DNA from: Methylobacillus sp. MM3
Lineage (GTDB): Bacteria; Pseudomonadota; Gammaproteobacteria; Burkholderiales; Methylophilaceae
Assembly: GCF_001645185.1 (NCBI RefSeq)
Contig: NZ_LXTQ01000011.1
Location: 124,001-188,000, forward strand
Reading direction: 5' to 3'
DNA: 64,000 nt
The position numbers and the translations under genes were made by a program. The notes below the pieces were generated by a model, which saw only the letters and a list, made by a program, of their open reading frames with translations, did not search any database and was not told where the DNA came from. Shown one piece after another: positions 1 through 8,722 of this stretch. Each line of letters begins with the position of its first letter. Position 1 is the stretch's first letter.

Positions 1-1
1 C

Positions 2-709
2 AAGGCGCGCGCGACTCCCGGGGTGAAGAAGATCCTGATCAGCTCGGGCCTGCGGTATGACCTGGCGGTGAAGTCGCCCGAATACGTGAAGGAGCTGGTG
101 CAGCATCACGTTGGCGGCTATCTCAAGATCGCCCCCGAGCACTCCGAGGAAAACGTCCTTTCCAAGATGATGAAGCCCGGCATGGGCGCATATCAGAAAT
201 TCAAGGAAATGTTCGAGCGTTTCAGCAAGGAAGCGGGCAAGGAGCAATACCTGATCCCGTACTTCATCGCCTCGCATCCCGGCACGACGGACGAAGACAT
301 GCTGAATCTCGCGCTGTGGCTGAAGCAGAACAATTTCCGCCTCGACCAGGTGCAAACCTTCACGCCGACGCCGATGGCAATGGCGACAGCGATGTACCAC
401 TCCGGCAAGAACCCGTTGCGCAAAGTCACCAAATCCAGCGAGGATGTGGTGATCCCCAAGGCGGGTGGCAAGCGCCGGCTGCACAAGGCTTTTCTGCGCT
501 ACCACGACCCCAACAACTGGCCTCTATTACGCGACGCGTTGAAGGAAATGGGACGTGCGGATTTGATCGGCAACGGCAAGAAGCATCTGGTGCCAAGCTG
601 GCAACCGACAGTGGCGAAACCGGCGGGCGGCAAGCATCGACCGATGGAAGGGACGCCCAAGGTGCGCGGTTTCAAGAAACCGGCGCCCAGGCATTTTTCA
701 GGGCGTTAA
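2..709 (+). CDS. ygiQ: YgiQ-family radical SAM protein, C-terminal part (5' end outside window)
   Basis: The frame is open from the second base, so the gene enters from the left; a GTG at 23 is internal. The 235 visible residues match the C-terminal half of the YgiQ/UPF0313 family ([51 protein letters not shown], then a basic tail). The radical-SAM CxxxCxxC cluster site would lie upstream and cannot be seen. Members are predicted SAM-dependent iron-sulfur enzymes of unknown substrate. The gene ends 20 bp from a convergent gene, with no clear terminator between them. Confidence 0.9.
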   Translation, partial: KARATPGVKKILISSGLRYDLAVKSPEYVKELVQHHVGGYLKIAPEHSEENVLSKMMKPGMGAYQKFKEMFERFSKEAGKEQYLIPYFIASHPGTTDEDMLNLALWLKQNNFRLDQVQTFTPTPMAMATAMYHSGKNPLRKVTKSSEDVVIPKAGGKRRLHKAFLRYHDPNNWPLLRDALKEMGRADLIGNGKKHLVPSWQPTVAKPAGGKHRPMEGTPKVRGFKKPAPRHFSGR

Positions 710-729
710 AGCCGGAGGTGGCGGTGCGG

Positions 730-1143
730 TCAATCCATGACGAAGCGTGCCAGCTGCTTCATCACGTCGTTGACGTCCCACAATACCCACAGCTCGGAGA
801 TCTTGCCGTCGCGGAAAGTGAAAATCGCGACCCCGTCCCATTTGATTCTGGCGTGAGTGGCCGCGTAGCCGAACAAATCGCCGCGATGTACGCCGGAATA
901 AAGCATGCGGGCAAACACCTTATTGCCTTCTGCCGCCATATCGACGATGTCGCAGCGATATTCCCCCAGCGCGGCACGGACTTGATCCATGAAGTTTGCG
1001 AAACCGTCATGGCCGCGCTGCATCAGGCCGAGCGAACCCCGGAACAGAAAGTCCTCGGTCAGCAAATCCGGAATCACGGTCTTGTCGGCGTTATTCCAGA
1101 TGGCGTCGTAAAAGTTGCGTACGATTTCCTTGTGGTTTTGCAT
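730..1143 (-). CDS. NTF2-like / SnoaL-type small protein
   Basis: This 137-residue protein has the layout of a SnoaL-like polyketide-cyclase or NTF2-fold protein. An N-terminal helix (NHKEIVRNFYDAIWNNAD) is followed by a LLTEDFLFRG segment, a central GHDGFANFMDQVRAAL helix and C-terminal strands (IKWDGVAIFTFRDGKISELW). Such proteins form cone-shaped cavities; some are cyclases or isomerases, many are uncharacterised. There is no signal peptide or membrane segment, so it is probably cytoplasmic. It faces ygiQ tail to tail. The substrate cannot be told from sequence. Confidence 0.8.
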   Translation of the reverse strand: MQNHKEIVRNFYDAIWNNADKTVIPDLLTEDFLFRGSLGLMQRGHDGFANFMDQVRAALGEYRCDIVDMAAEGNKVFARMLYSGVHRGDLFGYAATHARIKWDGVAIFTFRDGKISELWVLWDVNDVMKQLARFVMD

Positions 1144-1201
1144 ATTCTAGGCATCGGAAGAATTACGCTATTTTCCCCACGAATTGTTTGAGGTTGCAAG
1201 C

Positions 1202-1933
1202 TCAAAAACGTTCGTTTTCACGGAGATAGCGCCATTGCCCCGGCGGAAGGTCGGCCAGCTTCACCTGGCCGATGCGCACCCGTTTCAGCCCGACCACTTT
1301 CAGCCCGACCAATTCGCACATGCGGCGGATCTGGCGCTTTTTGCCTTCGCGCAGCACGAAGCGCAGCTGGTCTTCGTTTTGCCAGCTGACCTTGGCCGGC
1401 TTCAGTGGTTGGTCGTCCAGCGACAGGCCGTGATTGAGAAGTTTCAATCCTTGCTCCGATAGCTTGCCCTGCACCCGTACCAGGTATTCCTTTTCGATCT
1501 TGGAGTTGTCGCCGATCAGCAGTTTTGCGACGCGCCCGTCCTGCGTCAGCACCAGGAGCCCGGTGGAATCGATGTCCAGCCGGCCGGCCGGCGCCAGGCC
1601 TTTCAGGTGGTTGGGGGTAAAGCGCACGGGCGCTTTGTCTTCGCTGAAGCGGGAAGCCGCGTTGACCAGCGTCACCGCCGGCTGGTAGCCGTCTTCCGCC
1701 TGGCCCGACACATAGCCCATCGGCTTGTGCAGCAGGATGGTAACGCGCGACTGTTGTTGCGCCTGCGCACCCTTGGCCAGGGTGATTTTCTGGGTCGGGA
1801 AGATTTTCGTGCCCAGCTCGCTGATGCGCTCGCCATCGACGAATACCAGCCCCTGCTCGATATAACTATCCGCTTCCCGGCGCGAGCACAGGCCTTGTTC
1901 GGACATCAGTTTGGAGAGGCGTATTTTTTCCAT
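1202..1933 (-). CDS. rluF: 23S rRNA pseudouridine synthase, RluF type
   Basis: A 243-residue RsuA/RluB/E/F-family enzyme that isomerises a uridine in rRNA to pseudouridine. Residues 1-50 form the S4 RNA-binding domain ([21 protein letters not shown]). The catalytic motif [14 protein letters not shown] places the nucleophilic Asp at about residue 120, and [10 protein letters not shown] is the conserved C-terminal motif. The N-terminus looks more like RluF than RluB or RsuA, but the exact target uridine is inference. The frame stays open to 2056, but the S4 domain begins at the ATG at 1933, so I use that start. A divergent GGDEF/EAL gene lies upstream. Confidence 0.88.
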   Translation of the reverse strand: MEKIRLSKLMSEQGLCSRREADSYIEQGLVFVDGERISELGTKIFPTQKITLAKGAQAQQQSRVTILLHKPMGYVSGQAEDGYQPAVTLVNAASRFSEDKAPVRFTPNHLKGLAPAGRLDIDSTGLLVLTQDGRVAKLLIGDNSKIEKEYLVRVQGKLSEQGLKLLNHGLSLDDQPLKPAKVSWQNEDQLRFVLREGKKRQIRRMCELVGLKVVGLKRVRIGQVKLADLPPGQWRYLRENERF

Positions 1934-2047
1934 GGGGTGTGCTTTGTTGCCAAACCTTGATTTTAACGCCGAATGGGCCGGGCGCGCTCCGAAAAATCCC
2001 CTTCCACACATATGGATGCCTACGGAATATGCGATAACATGCGCCGT

Positions 2048-4987
2048 ATGTTTCATCCATTACGCATTCATCCTGTGATCGCGGGCGTGATTGCCGCAAC
2101 GTTTGCGGCTGCCATCCTGACTGTGCTCGATATCAGCGAGCGTGCGCGTATCGAACAGGAGCGGCGCGTTCAGGTAGCGCAGAAGCTGTCGGAGGTGCGG
2201 GCCAGATTCGAAGGCGTGCTCAATTCCGTGATGTCCTCGGCCCGCGGCTTGGCGGCGGCACTGGTGGCCAATCCGGAAATCAAGCCGGACAAGCTCTCGG
2301 GCATGCTGGCCGAGTTGATGCGACATAACCCCAGCATCCGCAATATTGCTATCGCGGAGGGCACCGTGATCAAGCAGGTTTATCCCAGGAAGGGCAATGA
2401 GCGGCTGGTCGGGATCGATTATGCGAGCCTGCCCAGGCAATGGCCTGCATATCGCCGCATGATGGAGTCGCAACAGGTCATCGTGGCCGGTCCGGTCATG
2501 CTGATCCAGAATGAGTTGGGCATTATCGTGCGCGTACCGATGTTCGACGTGCAAAACAGGTTTCTCGGTTCCGTTGGTTTGCCTATCCGATTACAACAAC
2601 TGCTGGACGATACCGGTCAGGCTGCTCGCCGGGACGCCATCGGAATCGCATTGCGGACCAAGCCGCCGAGTGGGCAAGCCGGAGAAGTTTTCTACGGCTT
2701 GCCTGCGCTGTTTGCCGCGCATCCTGTTGTGGAAGAGATCGTGCTGCCCGGCGGCGGAGCTTGGGAAATCGCCGGCCACCCTGACACCGGGTGGGGCAAG
2801 GTCACGCAAGGACTGCTAGTGCTGCGTGCCACAGGTATTGCGATTTGCCTGCTGGCCGGGTTGATGACTTTCAGCCTGGTGCGCAACATGAGCTTGCGCC
2901 GGGAAAACGAACAAAGGCTAAGCGAGAGCGAAAGCCGTTTGCGCCAACGCAATTTGGCACTGAGTGCGACTTCCCAGGGGGTGCTGATTGCGGACAAGAG
3001 CGGGATCATTACTTACGCCAACGATGCCGCTTCCCGGCTGACCGGTTATTCGCGCAACGAACTGGTGGGCAATTCGTGCAGCATATTGCAAGGCCCTGCG
3101 ACCTCCCGGGAGACGATAGTCGAGATTCGGGAACTGATGATTGCGGAACAGGCCTTCAACGGGGAGATTCTCAACTACCGCAAGGACGGCACGCCGTTCT
3201 GGAACGATCTTTCGATTACGCCTGTATTCGACGCACAACAGCGCCTCAGCCAGTTCGTTGGCGTATTGCGCAATGTGACCGAACGCCGACAGGCGGAAGA
3301 TGCGCTGCGTATTGCCGCCATCGTGTTCGAAGCACAAGAAGGCATGATGGTCACCGATGCCGATATTGTAATCCAGCGGGTGAATCAATCCTTTACGCGT
3401 ATCACCGGTTATTCGGCGGAGGAGGTGATCGGCAAGAGACCGGAATTCCTCAAGTCGGACAAGCACGATGCCGAGTTTTACCACGCCATGTGGGACAAAA
3501 TCGCCCGGGACGGATACTGGCAGGGCGAAATCTGGAATCGGCACAAGAGCGGCGAACTCTATCTGGAGTGGCTGACCATCACGGCCGTCGCCTCGACGCA
3601 CGGAGCGATCACGCATTACGTGGCCGGTTTCTTCGATATCACTCATGTGCGCGATGCGGAAGAAAAAGTCCGCCAGCTTGCCTTCTACGACCCGCTCACG
3701 CTGTTACCCAACCGACGTCTGATGATGGACCGCCTCAGCCAGGCATTGCCGGCCAGTACACGAAGCAATGCCTACGGTGCCGTGCTGTTCATCGATCTCG
3801 ACGATTTCAAGACGCTCAACGACACGCGTGGTCACGATGTCGGTGACCTGCTGCTGGTGGAGGTGGCGCAACGCTTGCTTGCATGCGTGCGCGAAACCGA
3901 CACTGTTTCGCGTTTTGGCGGCGACGAGTTCGTGATCATGATCGAAAACATGGGCGTGGATGAGCGCATCGCCGCCGCCCAGACGGAAATGATAGGCGAG
4001 AAAATTCGCGCCGAATTGAACAAACCTTACCAGCTGCACGATTTCGAATACCACTCCTCCAGCAGTATCGGCGTCTGCCTGTTCCTCGGCAACGAACTGC
4101 AAATCGACGAACTCTTGAAGCGTGCCGATGCCGCGATGTATCAATCCAAGCGCTCCGGGCGCAATGTGCTGCGCTTCTTCGACCCCGAAATGCAGGCGGT
4201 GCTGGAAGCGCGGCTCAGCATGGATGCCGATCTGCGCCAGGCGCTGGCCAGGCAGCAATTGCGATTGTTCTACCAGATGCAGGTGAGCCAGCACGGCCAA
4301 GTGGTTGGCGCCGAGGCGCTGATCCGATGGAAGCACCCGCGGCGCGGACTTGTTTCGCCCACGGAATTCATCGGGCTGGCCGAAGAAACCGGACTCATTC
4401 TCGACATCGGCCAATGGGTGCTGGACACGGCCTGCGCGCAGCTCAAGGCATGGGAAAGCCAGAAGCATGCACAGCGTCTCCAGTTATCCGTCAATGTCAG
4501 CGCGCGGCAATTCCGGCAGGAAGAATTCGTCGATCTCGTGCGTTGCGCGCTCGACAGCAGCGGCGCCAATCCCGCCAGACTCAAGCTGGAACTCACGGAA
4601 AGCATCGTGCTGGAAGATATCGCCGGTTCGATTGCGAAAATGCAGGAGATCAAGACGCTGGGCGTGAGTTTCTCGATGGACGATTTCGGTACTGGATATT
4701 CGTCACTCGCTTATCTCACGCGGCTGCCGCTGGACGAACTCAAGATCGACCGGTCTTTTGTGCATAACCTCGGTATCAAGTCTACCGATGCGGTCATCGT
4801 GCAGACCATCATCGCGATGGCAGATACGCTGGGCATCGATGTTATTGCCGAGGGCGTGGAAACCGAGGCGCAGCAGAGCTTTCTCGGCAGCATCGGCTGC
4901 AAGCTCTATCAGGGCTATTTGTACAGCAAACCGGTGCCGCTGGCTGAATTCGAACGCCTGCTCAGCATCGAGTGGGCAACAGACTAG
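2048..4987 (+). CDS. CHASE-PAS-PAS-GGDEF-EAL cyclic-di-GMP signalling protein
   Basis: With the ATG at 2048 the protein is about 979 residues. A membrane helix (8-30) is followed by a periplasmic CHASE-type sensor (around [20 protein letters not shown]), a second helix (about 257-278), two PAS domains with PAC tails, a GGDEF domain (intact GGDEF near 624) and an EAL domain (EAL near 756, [14 protein letters not shown]). Both catalytic signatures are intact, so it could make or break c-di-GMP; which dominates cannot be seen. In-frame ATGs at 1973, 2012 and 2039 are alternatives; none has a convincing ribosome site. Its stop overlaps that of the convergent yaiI gene by 4 bp. Confidence 0.9.
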   Translation: MFHPLRIHPVIAGVIAATFAAAILTVLDISERARIEQERRVQVAQKLSEVRARFEGVLNSVMSSARGLAAALVANPEIKPDKLSGMLAELMRHNPSIRNIAIAEGTVIKQVYPRKGNERLVGIDYASLPRQWPAYRRMMESQQVIVAGPVMLIQNELGIIVRVPMFDVQNRFLGSVGLPIRLQQLLDDTGQAARRDAIGIALRTKPPSGQAGEVFYGLPALFAAHPVVEEIVLPGGGAWEIAGHPDTGWGKVTQGLLVLRATGIAICLLAGLMTFSLVRNMSLRRENEQRLSESESRLRQRNLALSATSQGVLIADKSGIITYANDAASRLTGYSRNELVGNSCSILQGPATSRETIVEIRELMIAEQAFNGEILNYRKDGTPFWNDLSITPVFDAQQRLSQFVGVLRNVTERRQAEDALRIAAIVFEAQEGMMVTDADIVIQRVNQSFTRITGYSAEEVIGKRPEFLKSDKHDAEFYHAMWDKIARDGYWQGEIWNRHKSGELYLEWLTITAVASTHGAITHYVAGFFDITHVRDAEEKVRQLAFYDPLTLLPNRRLMMDRLSQALPASTRSNAYGAVLFIDLDDFKTLNDTRGHDVGDLLLVEVAQRLLACVRETDTVSRFGGDEFVIMIENMGVDERIAAAQTEMIGEKIRAELNKPYQLHDFEYHSSSSIGVCLFLGNELQIDELLKRADAAMYQSKRSGRNVLRFFDPEMQAVLEARLSMDADLRQALARQQLRLFYQMQVSQHGQVVGAEALIRWKHPRRGLVSPTEFIGLAEETGLILDIGQWVLDTACAQLKAWESQKHAQRLQLSVNVSARQFRQEEFVDLVRCALDSSGANPARLKLELTESIVLEDIAGSIAKMQEIKTLGVSFSMDDFGTGYSSLAYLTRLPLDELKIDRSFVHNLGIKSTDAVIVQTIIAMADTLGIDVIAEGVETEAQQSFLGSIGCKLYQGYLYSKPVPLAEFERLLSIEWATD

Positions 4988-5433
4988 ACTATCCTGCGGC
5001 TCAAAAAACGATCCAGCTGGGCGGCAAATGCCTGCCGGTCGCTCTGGCTGAAAGAAGAAGGGCCCGAAATATCCACGCCGCTCCCGCGCAGTTCTTCCAT
5101 GAAATTCCGCATTGTCAGCCGCTCGCGGATGTTGTCGCGGGTGTAGAACTCCCCGCGCGGGTTCAGTGCAAAGCCATCGCGCTCGATGACTTGAGCCGCC
5201 AATGGAATGTCGGCGGTAATTACCAGATCGCCCGGCTGTACCTCCGCCGCGATCCGGTTGTCCGCCACATCGAACCCGGCCGGAACCTGAAGCGCCCGGA
5301 TGTAAGGCGAGGGCGGCACGCGCAGCAGCTGGTTGGCGACCAGCGTCGTTTCGATTTTTGCTCGCTCCGCCGCGCGGAACAGGATTTCCTTGATGACGCC
5401 GGGGCAGGCATCGGCATCGACCCAGATTTTCAT
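4984..5433 (-). CDS. yaiI: YaiI/YqxD family protein (UPF0178, DUF188)
   Basis: A 149-residue protein opening with [18 protein letters not shown], the hallmark of the UPF0178 family. The Asp-rich start and the later [12 protein letters not shown] and [12 protein letters not shown] motifs suggest a PIN-like nuclease fold, but no activity is established for the family. It starts at the very next base after the stop of the EamA transporter gene, so the two are almost certainly cotranscribed, transporter first. Its own stop overlaps the stop of the convergent GGDEF/EAL gene. Confidence 0.9.
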   Translation of the reverse strand: MKIWVDADACPGVIKEILFRAAERAKIETTLVANQLLRVPPSPYIRALQVPAGFDVADNRIAAEVQPGDLVITADIPLAAQVIERDGFALNPRGEFYTRDNIRERLTMRNFMEELRGSGVDISGPSSFSQSDRQAFAAQLDRFLSRRIV

Positions 5434-6351
5434 TCAGTTTCCCTTCCGGCTATTCAGGCTGACGATCAGCACTCCCGACAACACCAACGCCGAACCGGCA
5501 ATTTGCAGCCATGAGATGTGTTCGCCGAGGAATACATATGCCATGTAAATGGTACTGACCGGCCCGATGGACCCGATCAGCGAAGCGCTGCCCGAGCCGA
5601 TGCGGCGGATGGCATACGACAACAGAAATACTGGCAGCACCGTCGAAAAGATCGCCATCGCCAACGCCAATCCGTAAACCCGTTGCGGCAGGTCCAGCGC
5701 AGAGAGCGGATGCGTCAGGCCGAACTGCACGACACAGGCGGTGCTGGCGATGATCATCGCATACGCAGTAAAGCGCGTCGTCCCGATGCGCTGGATTGCA
5801 TGCCCGGCACCCACCAGATAAAGCGAATACGACAGCGTACTCAGGAACACCAGCGTCGCGCCTAGCACAATGCCTTCGCCCTGCAGGCTGGCATCGTGCA
5901 GGAATACCAATGCGATCCCGCCATAACTCAATGCAAGCGCCGTCCTGATTCTGCGGTCGATGGCCTTGCGATGCAGCAGCGCCAGCAGGATTACCGTCAT
6001 GGTCGGATACAGGAAGAGGATCAGCCGCTCCAGCCCGGCGGAAATATATTGCAGTCCGAGAAAGTCCAGCAGGCTCGACAGGTAATACCCCAGCAAGCCC
6101 AATGCAACGACCAGCAGCTTGTCGTGCCTGTTCAACGGCTCTGCATGACGATACGCTGCCCATACCGCAATCCCGATAAATACCGGCACTGAAAACAGCA
6201 TGCGCAGCGCCAGCAGCGTGACCGCATCGACGGGGCTTTGATACGCCAGTTTCACCAGAATGGCCTTGCCGGAAAAACCGATAGCGGCAAGCAGCGCGAA
6301 AATGACACCAAAAATGGCGTCGCGTCGGGCGAGATGTAAATGGTGAGGCAT
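5434..6351 (-). CDS. EamA/DMT-family transporter
   Basis: A 305-residue integral membrane protein with ten predicted helices arranged as two EamA repeats (first from about residue 11, second from about 155). This is the standard drug/metabolite transporter layout. Family members export amino acids, nucleobases or drugs; the substrate is not evident here. The ATG at 6351 has an AAAGG ribosome site nine bases upstream, and that site can be buried in a hairpin of the leader RNA (listed separately). yaiI follows with zero spacing. Confidence 0.88.
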   Translation of the reverse strand: MPHHLHLARRDAIFGVIFALLAAIGFSGKAILVKLAYQSPVDAVTLLALRMLFSVPVFIGIAVWAAYRHAEPLNRHDKLLVVALGLLGYYLSSLLDFLGLQYISAGLERLILFLYPTMTVILLALLHRKAIDRRIRTALALSYGGIALVFLHDASLQGEGIVLGATLVFLSTLSYSLYLVGAGHAIQRIGTTRFTAYAMIIASTACVVQFGLTHPLSALDLPQRVYGLALAMAIFSTVLPVFLLSYAIRRIGSGSASLIGSIGPVSTIYMAYVFLGEHISWLQIAGSALVLSGVLIVSLNSRKGN

Positions 6352-6440
6352 GGTTGAAGACCTTTGTTATTGGTTCGTGCAGGTCTTGGGCAACATCAGG
6401 CAACGCGGTCAGACCCGCAGTTGCCCGGTTGAAACGAAAG
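6349..6440 (-). promoter_or_regulatory. Structured 5' leader of the EamA gene, possible translational switch
   Basis: Read on the minus strand, 6425-6399 forms a strong hairpin (GGCAAC-U-GCGG, loop GUCUGA, CCGC-GUUGCC). Its loop bases GUCU (6414-6411) can pair with AGAC (6386-6383), making an H-type pseudoknot. The same AGAC lies inside AAGACCU (6387-6381), which pairs perfectly over 7 bp with AGGUCUU (6363-6357) and so hides the AAAGG ribosome site of the transporter. The two pairings exclude each other. A third option pairs GGGCAAC (6426-6420) with GUUGCCC (6394-6388). I do not recognise a known riboswitch class; the switch itself is inference. Confidence 0.45.
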
Positions 6441-6735
6441 TTAGAACAGGATTGCGGCGCAGGAATGGGCGGACACCCATAGCCACAGTCGCTTGGCGGG
6501 AATCGCTGCCGGAATGATGAATCGCGTGTTCATGGGCTCGAATATACGATGGCCGGGTTAGGAGCGTCAATTGGAACAATGGCAATCAGAAGGCATTCCG
6601 GTGCCATATGAATTCAAGAACGGCTTAATCGCCAATGCTTATAAAGCTCGAGGTACGATGCCAATAAGCGAAGCGCATTGCACCGGATGGCTTCCATTCG
6701 GCGCAATAATGAATGCGCCTTACATGCTCAAATTA
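6441..6735. other. Gene-poor spacer between the EamA gene and the AT-rich islet
   Basis: I see no convincing gene in this stretch. A 30-codon frame on the minus strand (6533-6441, MNTRFIIPAAIPAKRLWLW...) lies just upstream of the EamA leader and could be a leader peptide or chance. A plus-strand frame at 6571-6786 resembles no protein I know. Bases 6659-6719 look like a decayed dispersed repeat: AATAAGCGAAGCGCATTGCACC, of a type seen in many proteobacterial intergenic regions, then the inverted pair GGCGCA (6700-6705) and TGCGCC (6714-6719). Base composition falls towards the right edge. Confidence 0.4.
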
Positions 6736-7593
6736 TTATCCGTTCCTGATCCAAGAAGTCACCTTGCCGATAGTCGGAGTGTATAAAAAGCTTAAGCAGG
6801 CCAAAAAAACAGCCAATCCAGCTAATGTAAGAATGATGGGAAGACGATCTTCGATCTGGTGCTCGTCTAAGTGCAAGGTCATATCTGTGATATATGTCTG
6901 GGCAATCCGATGAGAGCAGGTACTGATTATTTGTTCGAATTCTGCATGATCCAATTCTGATGAGCAATGTGGCTTGGTGCAGTTCGAGAGTTGTTTGCGG
7001 ATTAGCTGCAAATCTTCATCGGGAATGTCTAGACTTTCAGAGGCACTTTGCAGTCCGGGTGCGTTCTTGATTAGATCACGATAACCGAATCCATCAGCGG
7101 GCTTCTCGACTTCGGGCAAACGCTCCTGTACAGCCTGCAACGGTAGACCCAGCATGTCGGCTGATTTCTTGGCGCGTGCCTGCGAGTAAGGGTCGGGTTC
7201 GGTGACACTGCTTAATTGAGGCGAGGCGATTTCAACTTTTCCTGCTCTTGCAAGCCAATATTCTGATGCGAATGACTTACCCCCCAATAAATTGTCAGCA
7301 CAATTATTTTTAATTCGGGAAACGAATCGATCCGCTTTGTCTTCCGGGATGGCATCGAGCCATGACTGAGTAGTGAGGATGTTTAATGGAGGCGGTAACG
7401 CGACAATTGCAACCAACGAGACCGCGTTGATCAGAAATAAAAGGAAAGCAAAGCGCTTCCATGAGGTATCAAGGGTATTTTTCAGCATGGATCTAGATAT
7501 ATCTATCGATTCCTTATTATCGCTTTTCACGATGTCGTCCCATAAATTGTTGTAAATGCTCTGATAATCAAGGGATATAGCTGTCAAAACCAC
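6736..7593 (-). CDS. Hypothetical protein with two membrane segments
   Basis: A 285-residue protein I do not recognise. A hydrophobic helix lies at about residues 47-67 (FAFLLFLINAVSLVAIVALP) and another near the C-terminus at about 251-271 (LPIILTLAGLAVFLACLSFLY). Between them is a soluble, acidic region of some 180 residues with four Cys (NNCADN, NCTKPHCSS, STCSHR), probably periplasmic if the N-terminus is inside. Base composition is clearly more AT-rich than the flanking transporter and recQ genes, consistent with acquired DNA. No function can be assigned. Confidence 0.6.
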   Translation of the reverse strand: MVLTAISLDYQSIYNNLWDDIVKSDNKESIDISRSMLKNTLDTSWKRFAFLLFLINAVSLVAIVALPPPLNILTTQSWLDAIPEDKADRFVSRIKNNCADNLLGGKSFASEYWLARAGKVEIASPQLSSVTEPDPYSQARAKKSADMLGLPLQAVQERLPEVEKPADGFGYRDLIKNAPGLQSASESLDIPDEDLQLIRKQLSNCTKPHCSSELDHAEFEQIISTCSHRIAQTYITDMTLHLDEHQIEDRLPIILTLAGLAVFLACLSFLYTPTIGKVTSWIRNG

Positions 7594-7669
7594 TATTCCT
7601 TACTTGTGCAGTTTCGGTTTCGCTAATGCTACAGGGATAATTAAATAATGAAATTATGTGCCCTTGCAT

Positions 7670-7924
7670 TTAAGGGAAGAGCCAAATTGGTTTTTCTTCG
7701 AAAAATAGAATGCGGGCAGGAATATCGAGTTTATTTATTTCGACCAAGGCTTCTGCTAAGGGCGATAGGCCTTTGTCAAGATCAAACAATAGGGTTTCTG
7801 TGTTTAACTTGGTTATGTTTTCTCTGTTATCTGTGGAGTCTGATAAGAGGTAACATAAATTTACCCAAATATTCCTTAACTCATGGTTATTATTAATTTG
7901 AACCAGAAGTAGTGCTTGCTTCAT
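7670..7924 (-). CDS. Small hypothetical protein (84 aa)
   Basis: An 84-residue protein with no family I recognise. The start is chosen at the ATG at 7924 because AGGAG lies eight bases upstream of it; a longer frame begins at 7957 without such a site. The sequence is mixed hydrophobic and acidic (MKQALLLVQINNNHELRN..., ...DIPARILFFEEKPIWLFP), with no signal peptide and no membrane helix. It is transcribed away from the RHH-like gene starting 25 bp to its right, and towards the two-helix membrane gene. It shares the low GC of the islet. Confidence 0.5.
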   Translation of the reverse strand: MKQALLLVQINNNHELRNIWVNLCYLLSDSTDNRENITKLNTETLLFDLDKGLSPLAEALVEINKLDIPARILFFEEKPIWLFP

Positions 7925-7949
7925 AGTTGAGTCTCCTAATGAAAGCTGA

Positions 7950-8708
7950 ATGAGCAAGGACTTGAGTGAGTGTCCTTGGTCTGAGGTGTGCTGCTACAAT
8001 AAATCTGGTTTCCCCCATGTTGGAAAATTACCCTACTTTCTATTACATGCTATGTGGCCGACATTCAATAACATTCAAGAAGACTCGTCCTCGCGGCGTC
8101 CGTTGACGTTTCCTGAGCTGCTTAAAGGTATTGGCGATTTGTCCAATCTCGCGACGAATGACAGCGCCTTAAAATTCTGGTTACCAGAGCCAGCCGAGCA
8201 TGCTCTTAATGAAATGGGGGAGCGAAGCGGCATATCGATGAGCGAGTTCCTACGACAGTTCTTTATCGTGCATTGCTATGGGCTTTATGCCTTTTACGCG
8301 ATGAAGGATGCCAGGATTGGCTTGTTCAAGGAGCCGGAGCCAAAGGCCAGGGTGTTTTATCAAGGCGGCAGCACGGGAGATGGCCGCTCAGCTAAAAAGC
8401 GCATTGAAACTTACTGGGTTCCAGAGCTCGGTAAGAATATTGCCCCGGTTAAGGTTTGGATGCCTGCCAGGCTGAGAAACGATCTCGCATCGCTTGCTCA
8501 ACATGCTGGGCTAACCTTATCGAATTACGTGCGAGAAATTGTCATTTCGCGTCTGCTGGGGCATGGCATGTTGCCGATGCGTCCGGAAATATTTCAGGTG
8601 CTCTCTACTGCGGCGGCTGAGGATTGGGCAGGGGGTCGCAGCGTATCTTGGCGGCAAATATCCGAAGATGAATATCGCATCAGTTCTGCTGCTGAAGTTA
8701 GGTCTTAG
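7950..8708 (+). CDS. Protein with two ribbon-helix-helix-like segments
   Basis: A 252-residue protein with an internal duplication. Residues 74-111 (LKFWLPEPAEHALNEMGERS...) and 167-204 (VKVWMPARLRNDLASLAQHA...) align without gaps on the pattern K-x-W-x-P ... L ... G-[IL]-[ST]-x-S-x-[FY]-[LV]-R. This resembles a MetJ/Arc/CopG ribbon-helix-helix: one strand then two helices. Two units in one chain could act as a built-in dimer for DNA binding. The first 34 residues are unusual, and an internal ATG at 8052 is a possible start. It is divergent from the 84-residue gene and lies tail to tail with recQ. Its regulatory role is inference. Confidence 0.6.
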   Translation: MSKDLSECPWSEVCCYNKSGFPHVGKLPYFLLHAMWPTFNNIQEDSSSRRPLTFPELLKGIGDLSNLATNDSALKFWLPEPAEHALNEMGERSGISMSEFLRQFFIVHCYGLYAFYAMKDARIGLFKEPEPKARVFYQGGSTGDGRSAKKRIETYWVPELGKNIAPVKVWMPARLRNDLASLAQHAGLTLSNYVREIVISRLLGHGMLPMRPEIFQVLSTAAAEDWAGGRSVSWRQISEDEYRISSAAEVRS

Positions 8709-8722
8709 GATAAGTCTGCGGC

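Noticed and set aside
6441-6533. 30-codon minus-strand frame upstream of the EamA leader RNA
   Set aside because: Too short to distinguish from chance; kept only as a possible leader peptide in the spacer note.
6571-6786. 71-codon plus-strand frame in the EamA/islet spacer
   Set aside because: It runs across a degenerate dispersed repeat and the end of the convergent hypothetical gene, and matches no protein I know.
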